Of a DNA stretch of 36,152 nt, positions 16,786 through 23,964 are shown piece by piece. The notes below the pieces were generated by a model. The model made no database searches and was not told the origin of the DNA. It saw only the letters and a list, made by a program, of their open reading frames with translations. A program made the translations under genes and the position numbers. The stretch comes from an uncultured Duodenibacillus sp. GTDB taxonomy: Bacteria > Pseudomonadota > Gammaproteobacteria > Burkholderiales > Burkholderiaceae_F. The stretch lies in the NCBI GenBank assembly GCA_944388865.1, contig CALXKM010000030.1, positions 1 through 36,152 on the forward strand, read 5' to 3'. Numbering within the stretch: the first letter of the stretch is position 1; each line of letters starts with the position of its first letter.

Positions 16786-17262
16786 ATGGCTAAGGAAATC
16801 GAACGTAAGTTTCTCGTCACTGGCTCCGAGTGGAAGGCGCTCGGCTCGCCCGTCGTCTATTGTCAGGGCTACCTCAACAGCAGCCCGCAGAGAACGGTGC
16901 GCGTGCGCATCGCAGGAGATCATGCTTTTTTAACAATCAAGGGGCCAAACAAGGGAGCCGTACGAAGCGAATTCGAGTATCCCCTCCCTGTTGAAGACGC
17001 CCGCGCCATGCTCGAAGAGCTCGCCGAAAAGCCCATTATTGAAAAAACGCGCACGATCGTTCACTGGCAAGGCCACATCTGGGAAGTAGATGAATTCGCA
17101 GGCGTCAACGCCGGTCTCGTTGTTGCTGAAATCGAACTCACAGACGAAGCGCAGGCCTTTGTCAAGCCTTCATGGGTTGGAAAGGAGGTCACGGGCGACG
17201 CACGCTACTACAACTCCAGCCTCGTTTCTCACCCCTACTCAAGCTGGAAGAAAAGCACCTAG
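16786..17262 (+). CDS. CYTH domain protein (triphosphate tunnel metalloenzyme)
   Basis: Small cytoplasmic protein of 158 residues that probably hydrolyses inorganic triphosphate or a triphosphate ester with metal ions. The diagnostic ExExK motif is at the very N-terminus (MAKEIERKFLV: E4, E6, K8). Further charged strands follow (VRVRIAGDHAFLTIKGP, WEVDEFAG, VVAEIELTDEAQAF) that line the tunnel in this superfamily. I chose the second ATG (16786) over the one at 16780 because AAAGGA at 16773-16778 gives a spacing of seven bases to it but only one to the first. It lies 20 bases after sbcC and a strong terminator follows. Single-domain CYTH proteins of this size are usually annotated as triphosphatases or class IV adenylate cyclases; I cannot decide between them. 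Confidence 0.88.
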   Translation: MAKEIERKFLVTGSEWKALGSPVVYCQGYLNSSPQRTVRVRIAGDHAFLTIKGPNKGAVRSEFEYPLPVEDARAMLEELAEKPIIEKTRTIVHWQGHIWEVDEFAGVNAGLVVAEIELTDEAQAFVKPSWVGKEVTGDARYYNSSLVSHPYSSWKKST

Positions 17263-17264
17263 AC

Positions 17265-17302
17265 AAAAATCCGCACCTTGGTTCTTAGGGTGCGGATTTT
17301 TT
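17265..17302. terminator. Bidirectional rho-independent terminator
   Basis: A-rich arm plus ATCCGCACC (17265-17277) pairs with GGTGCGGAT plus T-run (17289-17301), leaving an 11-base loop. T-runs follow on both strands, so it can end the sbcDC-CYTH transcript on the plus strand and the aminotransferase transcript on the minus strand. Confidence 0.9.
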
Positions 17303-17335
17303 CTTTTGCCCGGCAGCAAAGGATGGAAATATGCC

Positions 17336-18427
17336 TCACACCCAGCCTTTGGCCCGGAATTCCTTCATGGTCTTTGCAAACCACTTCATCTCGTCAACCG
17401 TGCCGACTGAAATGCGGCACCACTCAAGCGCAGGCGGAAATGCCCTTCCCACGAGAATATGTTCGGCGAGCATGCGTTCGGCAAAGGGTTCAAGCGCAGC
17501 CTTGAGATTGATGAACACGAAATTGGTCTGGCTCGGCAGATACTCGATGCCGAGTTCGTCGAGACAGTCGGTCAGAATCTTTCGAGCGACGCGGTTTTCC
17601 AGACGCGAAATCTCAAAGAACTCACGATCGTCGATTTCAGCCAGCGCTGCCTCAATGCCAACGATGGGCATCATGATGTCGTAGGCCACGCGGCGGCGCA
17701 CTTTTTCGATCACCGAAGGCACCGCATAGGCAAAACCAACGCGAAGCCCAGCAAGTGCAAATATTTTTGAAAAAGTCTTCGTCACGACCAGATTGTCAAA
17801 CCCTTCGTCAACGAGCGTTTTTGCGGAAACGAACGAGGGATCATCAACAAATTCCGCATAGGCCTCGTCAATGACAAAAAATGTATTGACGGGCTTTGAG
17901 CGAATCCAGTCGTTGAGCTTAACCGAATCGGTGATGGTTGAGGTCGGATTGCTGGGATTGGCAAGATAGACAACGCTCGAGCCTTCAAACTGATCAACCG
18001 CCTTCATCATGGCATCAATATCAACGCTCCAGTCGGGCCCCATCGGCACTTTGACGGGCGTCAGGCCGTTTCTGAGCGCGCAGCTTTCACCATCGCTGTA
18101 GGAGAGCTCAGGCACCACGACCTGAGGATTTTCTCCAAGATAAGCCTCAATCGAGGCGCGGATCGCTTCGGCCGAGCCGTAGGTCATCATGATGTTTTCG
18201 GGCTTTCCGCCCATGAACCGCGCACAAGCCTCCCTGAGCGCTTCATTGCGAATGAACGGATAGCGGCTTGCCGCCTCCAGCGCCCGCCCGGCGGCTTCCT
18301 TTGCCTTGCGGCTCATGCCGAAGGGATTTTCGTTAAAGCAAAGCAGCAGAGGCTTTTGCGCCGTGGGCGCCTCAAACGTTTTAATCTGCATGACCTCTTC
18401 TTTGCGGACGCAGCTGTATTGATCCAT
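17336..18427 (-). CDS. Histidinol-phosphate-aminotransferase-like PLP aminotransferase
   Basis: Fold-type I pyridoxal-phosphate enzyme of 363 residues, close to HisC size. Key motifs are NENPFGMS (33-40) in the substrate strand, YGSAEAIRA (83-91), ANPSNPT with N157 for the cofactor ring, IDEAYAEF with D187, and the Schiff-base lysine K221 in FSKIFALAGLRVG. NENP and the C-terminal TNFVFINL fit the HisC subgroup. The ATG at 18427 has GGAG about 11 bases upstream. No other his gene is near, so it may be a stand-alone HisC or a paralogue acting on another amino acid. It lies 100 bases downstream of an M20 amidohydrolase on the same strand, so the pair could act in release and transamination of amino acids. 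That link is inference. Confidence 0.88.
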   Translation of the reverse strand: MDQYSCVRKEEVMQIKTFEAPTAQKPLLLCFNENPFGMSRKAKEAAGRALEAASRYPFIRNEALREACARFMGGKPENIMMTYGSAEAIRASIEAYLGENPQVVVPELSYSDGESCALRNGLTPVKVPMGPDWSVDIDAMMKAVDQFEGSSVVYLANPSNPTSTITDSVKLNDWIRSKPVNTFFVIDEAYAEFVDDPSFVSAKTLVDEGFDNLVVTKTFSKIFALAGLRVGFAYAVPSVIEKVRRRVAYDIMMPIVGIEAALAEIDDREFFEISRLENRVARKILTDCLDELGIEYLPSQTNFVFINLKAALEPFAERMLAEHILVGRAFPPALEWCRISVGTVDEMKWFAKTMKEFRAKGWV

Positions 18428-18527
18428 TCTTAATGTCTCCAGTGTTTTTATTGGTTTTTTCAGAAAGCATCAGCCGCGCCTGAGTCCCGAGTCTCGTGCG
18501 CGGCAAGTATATCGAGCGCTCGAGGCG

Positions 18528-19730
18528 CTAGTTCGCGAGGGCCTCGAGCCGGCTGCGTGCAATGCCGGCGAGCAATGCAACTGCCGCAGGCAGCACCTCG
18601 TCGTTGAAATCAAACGATGTGCTGTGCACTGAAGAAGTGTGTTCTTCGTCGCGCACGCCTATGCGCATCATGCAGCCGGGCACGATCTGCTGGTACTCGG
18701 CAAAATCCTCCGAACTCATGAAGGGATCGATGTTGGGCCGCACGGCTTCCGAACCAAAAAGCTTCTCGGCAGTATCAACGGCCGCTTTTGTTGCCACCTC
18801 ATCATTGATGACCGAGGGGATGGAGTGCTCGTACTTGATTTCCGAGGTGCAGCCATGGGCTCGGGCAATGTTGTCGAGCATTGCCTTGAAGGTTTCTTCG
18901 ACAAGCTTTCTCGTTGCAGGCTGAAAAGTTCTTGCCGTTCCGCTGATCTTCACCTCATTGGGCACTACGTTGGGCGTTTCATAGCGCCCCGCGTTGACCG
19001 CGCAGATGCTCAGCACTGCCGTATCGATCGGATTGATCTTTCGCGAGATGATGCTTTGGGCGGCATTGATCAATTCTGCAGCTGCCGGCACCGGATCGAT
19101 GCCAAGGTGCGGGCGGCCGCCGTGCGTGCTCTTGCCCTTGATCGAGAGCCAGAAATAGTCGCAGGAGGCCTGCAGCGGCCCCACGCGAAAGCCGAAAACC
19201 CCCTTTTCGAGCATCGGCTCGGTGTGCGCTCCGTAAATTTCTGCAATATCGTACTTTTGGAAAAGTCCGCTTTCGACCACCGCTCGCGCCCCCTTGGCGG
19301 GCTCTTCGGCGGGTTGGAAAATTCCCACGACGCGTCCGGGAAAATCGCGGTGCGCATTGAGATAACGAAGCGTCCCCATCAGCCACGTCTGGTGTCCGTC
19401 GTGACCGCAGGCATGTGCATGGCCGGCAATGCAGCTCTTCCAAGGCTTGCCGGAGGTGTCATCCATCCCAAGAGCATCAATGTCGGCGCGAAGGGCGACT
19501 GTTTTTCCAGGCCTTTCTCCGTCAACGACGACGATGACGCCGCCCTTGACGAGTTCGGTGTCGATATTTTCAATTCCCCAGCCGCTTAAGACCTTCACAA
19601 TGCGCGCAACCGTCTTTTCGGTATCAAATCCGAGTTCGGGCTGCGAGTGCACTTCATGACGGATGGCTGCAAGCTCCTCACCCCAGCCGAGAATTTCGGC
19701 GGGCACCTTGTCGGCATGTACAAACTGCAT
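18528..19730 (-). CDS. M20-family amidohydrolase (N-acyl-amino-acid type)
   Basis: Metal-dependent peptidase-family amidohydrolase of 400 residues. The metal motif AHACGHDGHQ (C108, H110, D111) and the catalytic AEEPAKGA (E142, E143) are those of the aminoacylase-1/IAA-amino-acid hydrolase branch. A later SSEDFAEYQQ matches the C-terminal metal site. A dimerisation domain lies in the middle (about 190-300). The ATG at 19730 follows a clear GGGAGG ribosome site. No signal peptide is seen, so it is cytoplasmic. Such enzymes cleave N-acetyl-, benzoyl- or indoleacetyl-amino acids; the actual substrate is not readable. The HisC-like gene follows downstream on the same strand. Confidence 0.92.
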   Translation of the reverse strand: MQFVHADKVPAEILGWGEELAAIRHEVHSQPELGFDTEKTVARIVKVLSGWGIENIDTELVKGGVIVVVDGERPGKTVALRADIDALGMDDTSGKPWKSCIAGHAHACGHDGHQTWLMGTLRYLNAHRDFPGRVVGIFQPAEEPAKGARAVVESGLFQKYDIAEIYGAHTEPMLEKGVFGFRVGPLQASCDYFWLSIKGKSTHGGRPHLGIDPVPAAAELINAAQSIISRKINPIDTAVLSICAVNAGRYETPNVVPNEVKISGTARTFQPATRKLVEETFKAMLDNIARAHGCTSEIKYEHSIPSVINDEVATKAAVDTAEKLFGSEAVRPNIDPFMSSEDFAEYQQIVPGCMMRIGVRDEEHTSSVHSTSFDFNDEVLPAAVALLAGIARSRLEALAN

Positions 19731-19834
19731 TTTTTCCTCCCATTGCCGTCTTTGCGCCTGCTTTTGAAAATTCTTGCGCAGACGGCAGACCGCTCCATTT
19801 TAGTTCTGCACACAACATTGCGCTCCGAGTGTGC

Positions 19835-19884
19835 AAAAAATCGGCCTGCCTCGCGTTCTTCTCGTCGCTTGACAGGCCGGATTT
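19835..19884 (-). terminator. Terminator of the CPDC-protein operon
   Basis: On the minus strand AAATCCGGCCTG pairs with CAGGCCGATTT (one-base bulge), followed by a run of six T. It lies 20 to 70 bases downstream of the thioredoxin-fold gene ending at 19904. Confidence 0.78.
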
Positions 19885-19903
19885 GACGACGGAAACGTCA
19901 GTT

Positions 19904-20497
19904 TTAGAGCTTGACCTCAAAAATCTTCGCAAGCTCAACCGTCGTCAGATTTTCATCAAAGGGCACATATTCGCCCTTTGAATTTTTAAAGACCCCATAG
20001 GGAACCGCACGGCAGCCGCTGCGGCGATGCAGCTTTGAATTGTCCCAGCAGTAGTTGCGCAGCTTTTCAGAAATCTTCGTGATGTCGTAGCGCAGTCCCC
20101 TAAAGCCCTCGTCGCGGAAGTGCTCGTGCTGAGCATCGAGCACTTCCCAGGGTTTGTCCGAGGCTAGAATCATGGCGCCCTGGGCATCGGAGTGAATGTT
20201 CATGAAGGCAATCGGACAGTAGATCACCTCGACCTTGTCGTGCAGCGGACGAATGCGCTCAAGAAGCCGCATGCAGTCCGGGCACTGCGTATCAAAAGCC
20301 ACATAAGCCTTCGGGCGCCCCGTCGCCTTGCTTGGATAGGAAAATCCATGTCCGCTCTTGGCGAAGGTTTCATACATCTTTTGACCTTCCCAAATCGGCG
20401 GAACCTTCGCCGGAGCAGCCATTGCGGGCAGGGTCATTGTGCTTGATGCAGCAGCGGCGGCAAGCGCAAGCACGCCGCGGCGGGAAATGTCAGCCAT
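19904..20497 (-). CDS. Tat-exported thioredoxin-fold protein with CPDC site (Dsb-like)
   Basis: Predicted periplasmic thiol oxidoreductase of 197 residues. The N-terminus has a twin-arginine motif (ISRRGVLAL, 4-12) and a cleavage site near AMAA (25-28). The redox pair is C72-P-D-C75 in FDTQCPDCMRLLERI, and the cis-proline loop is RAVPYGVFKNSKG. The overall pattern recalls DsbC/DsbG-type catalytic domains without a recognised dimerisation domain. I chose the ATG at 20497 because AAGGAG stands just upstream; an upstream in-frame start at 20587 would overlap the preceding gene. It lies 43 bases after the repeat protein on the same strand and has its own terminator, so the two are probably one operon. 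Tat export implies folding before transport, which is odd for a Dsb protein. Partner and direction of reaction are unknown. Confidence 0.82.
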   Translation of the reverse strand: MADISRRGVLALAAAAASSTMTLPAMAAPAKVPPIWEGQKMYETFAKSGHGFSYPSKATGRPKAYVAFDTQCPDCMRLLERIRPLHDKVEVIYCPIAFMNIHSDAQGAMILASDKPWEVLDAQHEHFRDEGFRGLRYDITKISEKLRNYCWDNSKLHRRSGCRAVPYGVFKNSKGEYVPFDENLTTVELAKIFEVKL

Positions 20498-20540
20498 AAA
20501 AAATCTCCTTTTTCGGCAAAAAATAAGCTCTTGCTTCTCT

Positions 20541-20978
20541 TTATCTGAGAGGACTCTTTTTACCTTGATAGCGGCCTGAATGATCATAAAAGCGTCCTTT
20601 TTCGTCTACGCGCCCCTGATAGCGCCCAGAATGATCATAAAAGCGCCCCTTTTCGTCTACGCGCCCCTGATATCGACCCGAATCATCATAAAAGCGTCCT
20701 TTGGCATCCTGGCGGCCTTGGTAGCGCCCCGTGCGATCATAAAAGCGCCCTTTGGCATCTTGTCTGCCCTGATAACGGCCAGATTGGTCATAGCTGCGGC
20801 CCTTTGCGTCAACCCGGCCCTGATAACGGCCGCTTCGGTCATAGTACTTGCCTGCCGCCGGACTTTGTTCAGGCGTCGCAGCCCAGACATCAGCGCCCTG
20901 GGTGCCAAGATCAACCACAACCCCAGTCAAGAGCATCACGACTGCCGCTGCCATTGCAAAAATTTGTCTGATCAGCAT
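20541..20978 (-). CDS. Secreted protein with six 17-residue YDxSGRYQGR repeats
   Basis: I do not recognise a named family with certainty. The 145-residue protein has a Sec-type signal (hydrophobic 6-24, likely cleavage near VWA at 31-33), a short linker, then six tandem copies of a 17-residue unit, YD-x-S/T-GRYQGR-x-D-x-KGR-F/S, beginning at residues 46, 63, 80, 97, 114 and 131; the last copy is shortened and ends in KKSPLR. The repeats are rich in Gly, Arg, Tyr and Asp and very basic. They resemble short YD-x-x-G beta-repeat proteins of bacteria sometimes named beta-flower proteins; that likeness is only a suggestion. The ATG at 20978 has an AGGAG site 7 bases upstream. It is the first gene of a pair with the CPDC protein, although it has no cysteine itself. 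Envelope binding is possible. Confidence 0.8.
   Translation of the reverse strand: MLIRQIFAMAAAVVMLLTGVVVDLGTQGADVWAATPEQSPAAGKYYDRSGRYQGRVDAKGRSYDQSGRYQGRQDAKGRFYDRTGRYQGRQDAKGRFYDDSGRYQGRVDEKGRFYDHSGRYQGRVDEKGRFYDHSGRYQGKKSPLR
20544..20843 (-). repeat. Six tandem 51-bp coding repeats
   Basis: The DNA behind the YDxSGRYQGR repeats repeats every 51 bases. The copies nearest the 3' end (20544-20700) are the most alike at the base level, including silent positions, while copies near the signal peptide differ more. This suggests recent unit duplication at the 3' end and possible copy-number change. Confidence 0.85.
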
Positions 20979-21048
20979 GAATTTCTCCTATTGCCGCATC
21001 CATCGCTTTTTGCGAGTCTACCAGCGGCACCCACGCTCGAATGCAAAG

Positions 21049-21969
21049 TTAACGTCTGGGAAAGTAACCGCTTGCTACAAAAAGAAAGACGGCCGCCAGA
21101 ATGCAGACAAGCGCTCCCAATTCTGCCGCGGCTACGGGTTCGGCAAAAACAAATACGCCGACGGCAAGCGTGAGCACAGGATTGAGATACTGAATGACTC
21201 CCAACATCGTCATCGGCAGTCTTTGCGCCGCAAGCGAAAAAAGAATCATCGGAATGGAGGTCATCACGCCCGTCCCCATCAGTATCCAGCTTAGTCCTGA
21301 ATCAAAGCCGCTGCAAAAGTGCGCCGCATACTCTCCTGGGGCCAGACATAAAAACACAAACGCCGGCGCAAACATAAGCGCATGCTCGACAAAAACGCTG
21401 TCCATGGGGGCAATCGTCACCTTCTTTTTGAGTGCGCCGTATATCGCCCAAGTAGAAGAAACGCCCACTGCAATCCACGGAAAACGATCAAGCCCAGCGG
21501 CAAGAATCACCACGCTGCAGGCCGCAAGCCCCACAGCAAGCGCCCTGAGCCGCGTCAGTCGTTCGGAAAAAAAGACGATGCCGATTGCCACTGTTGCCAA
21601 AGGCGTCAAAAACATCCCCAAACCCAATTCCACCACGCGTCCCGTATTGACTCCAACGATGTTGATGAGCCAGTTGAGCGAAGCAAACATAGATGCCAAA
21701 ACGATGATGCCCGCGGCATTTCGATTCGACTTTGCAGCAAGCGTTCTGCACGCTGCCAGCGTTTGAGCAAATTCGCCCTTGAAAACAAGCATCAGCACGA
21801 TGAACAACAATGACCAAATGATGCGGTGAGCAAGCACTTCAACGTGCGACGCTTCTGCCATCAAGTGCCAATAAAGAGGCATAAACCCCCAGAAGCAATA
21901 GGCAATGACGGCACTTGCCACGCCTGCAGCATCAGTCGAATTTGCTTTATTTTGATTAAGATCTGACAT
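21049..21969 (-). CDS. rarD: RarD-type EamA-family permease
   Basis: Inner-membrane protein of 306 residues with about ten predicted helices, of the drug/metabolite transporter superfamily. The first helix AYCFWGFMPLYWHLM with the later VEVLAHRIIWSL motif is typical of RarD proteins, named for chloramphenicol sensitivity in E. coli but of uncertain substrate. I chose the ATG at 21969 (MSDLNQNKA) because it gives the normal RarD N-terminus and length; upstream in-frame codons to 22149 would overlap the divergent gene. No strong ribosome site is visible. The gene shares a 77-base divergent region with an exported DsbA-like gene. No link to neighbours is evident. Confidence 0.88.
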   Translation of the reverse strand: MSDLNQNKANSTDAAGVASAVIAYCFWGFMPLYWHLMAEASHVEVLAHRIIWSLLFIVLMLVFKGEFAQTLAACRTLAAKSNRNAAGIIVLASMFASLNWLINIVGVNTGRVVELGLGMFLTPLATVAIGIVFFSERLTRLRALAVGLAACSVVILAAGLDRFPWIAVGVSSTWAIYGALKKKVTIAPMDSVFVEHALMFAPAFVFLCLAPGEYAAHFCSGFDSGLSWILMGTGVMTSIPMILFSLAAQRLPMTMLGVIQYLNPVLTLAVGVFVFAEPVAAAELGALVCILAAVFLFVASGYFPRR

Positions 21970-22046
21970 ATGCCGCACGCTTTGGCTAAAAAAAACATCG
22001 ATGCCCACGAGTGTAGCTCGTTTGCAAAGCGCGCAAGGAGGCGAGC

Positions 22047-22700
22047 ATGCGCTTGAGATACTTTCTTTTTGGTCTAACCGCAATCCTTTTGAGCCAAATT
22101 TGCGCAGCCGCACAGGAAGACATCGACTATGTTGTCCTGCAAAACACAAAGCCTCAGGCTCAGGGAACTCTTACAAAGATCTTCAGCTACGACTGCAAGC
22201 ACTGCTACAAATTCGACGCCTCGGTAGATGCCGATCTCATCGCCCTCATCAAGCAGAAAACAAATTTGACCTTCAATCCCGTGCACATTGAGCAACGGGC
22301 AAAGTATGGCCGCATGGCAAACGAATTCTTTGCGCTTTGCATCATCCGCGACCACGCTGCAGGACGAGCCGCTTACGACAAGAACTCGTTGTTTAAAAAA
22401 GCAAAAGATGCTCTTTTTGCGGCCTACCACAAAGACGGCTCGCGTTGGCTCTGGGGAGAAAGTTCCTTTATCGATACGCTCTCAAAAGCCACCGGCATCA
22501 GCGCCGAAGACTTCGCGCAAGCCCGCAGACAGCAAGACGTGCAGGCCTTGTGCGACGAGTGGAAATCATGGTACGACGCAGCCAAGCGCCAGGGCATTCC
22601 CGCCTATGTCGTCAACGGAAAATACCTTCTTTTAACTGCGAACCTGCGCGGCGTCGATCAAATGGCCGAGCTCATCGATGAGCTAAACAGACTTCCATAG
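22047..22700 (+). CDS. Periplasmic DsbA-like thiol:disulfide oxidoreductase
   Basis: Exported thioredoxin-fold protein of 217 residues that probably introduces or exchanges disulfides. It has a Sec signal (MRLRYFLFGLTAILLSQICA, about 1-22), the active site C50-K-H-C53 in FSYDCKHCYKFD, a helical insertion of about 100 residues and the cis-proline segment RQGIPAYVVNGKY near 185. The CxHC pair with lysine resembles DsbA variants rather than TrxA. A strong AAGGAGG ribosome site precedes the ATG at 22047. It is divergent from the RarD permease and convergent with iadA. A membrane partner of the DsbB type is not in the window. It is distinct from the CPDC protein at 19904 in both active site and export route. 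Confidence 0.9.
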   Translation: MRLRYFLFGLTAILLSQICAAAQEDIDYVVLQNTKPQAQGTLTKIFSYDCKHCYKFDASVDADLIALIKQKTNLTFNPVHIEQRAKYGRMANEFFALCIIRDHAAGRAAYDKNSLFKKAKDALFAAYHKDGSRWLWGESSFIDTLSKATGISAEDFAQARRQQDVQALCDEWKSWYDAAKRQGIPAYVVNGKYLLLTANLRGVDQMAELIDELNRLP

Positions 22701-22735
22701 CAAAAGCCGAGTCTCCTTTTGCGCCGCACGAAGAA

Positions 22736-22772
22736 AAACGGACAGCGCCTTCAAAAGACAAGCTGTCCGTTT
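22736..22772. terminator. Bidirectional terminator between dsbA-like gene and iadA
   Basis: Perfect 11-bp stem AAACGGACAGC (22736-22746) with GCTGTCCGTTT (22762-22772). The minus strand continues into a T-run, so it best serves iadA, which ends 25 bases away; on the plus strand it follows the dsbA-like gene by 35 bases. Confidence 0.85.
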
Positions 22773-22796
22773 ATGTGCTCAAAAAGAAACACTCGG

Positions 22797-23942
22797 TTAG
22801 AGTTCAAACGTTCCTTTGACGATAATTTCAGAATCCTTCATCATCTGGCGTCCCTTGGCAAAGACGTGCACGAGCTCCATGTTTTCATCAAAGAGGTTGA
22901 TGTCGGCGCAGCAGCCCTCTTTGATTTCACCCTTGCCCGGCAAGCGCAGCGCCTGCGCAATGTTGCGCGTGACCATGGGAAGCGCCGTTGTCATCGGCAC
23001 GCCCTTTTCGCCGATCAGGCGCTTGAAGTCGCGCAGGTTGCAGGCAACGCCGCCCACGCCGAGTCCGACCATCTCGCCCTTTTCATTAAAGCGCGGCACC
23101 GAGCCGTGACCGTCGGAGCTCAACGACAAATGATCGGCAGGCACGCCGGCCTTGAGCGCTTCGACGATGCCGTCGGCAGGCGTTCCCACCGCGCACGAGC
23201 CGCCCGTTGTGATGTCGACGTAGCCGCCCGCAAGACCAAACTTGATGGCGCCTTCAAACACCTTGAGGTCGCGCGCGCAGTGTGTCGGACGAATGTGCTG
23301 GATCGGGAAGCCCTTCTTGGCGATGTCAAGGAACATATCGAAGGGGCCGACGATGTTGCCCAAATGAATGTGCAGCACGCCGAGCTTTCCTGCAACCATG
23401 GCGCCCACGCGGATTTGCGTGAGCAGCCTCAGCACTTCCTCTTCGGTCGGGAAACTGGAGCGATGGTCGCCCATGGCAATCTTGACGCCGAGCACCTCAG
23501 GCACAAAATACAGATCATCGCGCACGCAGTTGGTCAGCGTCGTAGGCGGATAAGCGTAGTTGCTCGTGTACATCCAGGCCGATACGCCCTCGGTCTGCAG
23601 CGCACGCACCTTGCCCAAGAGATTGGCTATCGAACGGCTTGAGCCGTCGGTGCCCGAGACGCCCACGACGCTCGTCGTGCCGCAGGCGACAAGTTCAGAG
23701 AGCACCAGCTCAGGCGTGCGCGTCTTGGGTCCGCCCTCGCCGCCGCCGCCCGTGACGTGAATGTGCTGATCAATGAAGCCCGGAGTCATGATGAGCCCCT
23801 TGGCTTCGAGCGTTTCAAGCCCGGGCATCGTCACCGTCAAATCCTTGCCGACGGCGGCAATCTGCTTGTTGACGACGAGCACGTCGACAACGCCCAAATC
23901 ATCAGGAGCGTAGACGTGCGCATTTTTAATGAGTAATGCCAT
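22797..23942 (-). CDS. iadA: Isoaspartyl dipeptidase (beta-aspartyl peptidase)
   Basis: Zinc amidohydrolase that cleaves beta-aspartyl dipeptides, releasing aspartate. The 381-residue protein shows the amidohydrolase HxH pair (GFIDQHIHVTGG, H60 and H62), a GVKIAMGDHRSS segment with the bridging lysine and substrate-binding DHRSS, later metal histidines in LHIHLGN and RPTHCARD, and the catalytic aspartate in LSSDGHGS. The ATG at 23942 has GGAG about 9 bases upstream. It is the second gene of an operon: the DcuC-family transporter ends 22 bases before it. This suggests uptake of dicarboxylates or peptides and hydrolysis to aspartate, which can feed fumarate formation through aspartate ammonia-lyase elsewhere. 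Confidence 0.93.
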   Translation of the reverse strand: MALLIKNAHVYAPDDLGVVDVLVVNKQIAAVGKDLTVTMPGLETLEAKGLIMTPGFIDQHIHVTGGGGEGGPKTRTPELVLSELVACGTTSVVGVSGTDGSSRSIANLLGKVRALQTEGVSAWMYTSNYAYPPTTLTNCVRDDLYFVPEVLGVKIAMGDHRSSFPTEEEVLRLLTQIRVGAMVAGKLGVLHIHLGNIVGPFDMFLDIAKKGFPIQHIRPTHCARDLKVFEGAIKFGLAGGYVDITTGGSCAVGTPADGIVEALKAGVPADHLSLSSDGHGSVPRFNEKGEMVGLGVGGVACNLRDFKRLIGEKGVPMTTALPMVTRNIAQALRLPGKGEIKEGCCADINLFDENMELVHVFAKGRQMMKDSEIIVKGTFEL

Positions 23943-23964
23943 TTTCTTTTTCTCCGCAAAACAA

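Noticed and set aside
18639-19589. 316-residue open frame opposite the M20 amidohydrolase
   Set aside because: Antisense shadow; the minus strand carries the metal and catalytic motifs.
20544-20843. CRISPR-like regular repeats
   Set aside because: The 51-bp units are contiguous, in frame and encode a protein repeat; there are no unique spacers and no cas genes.
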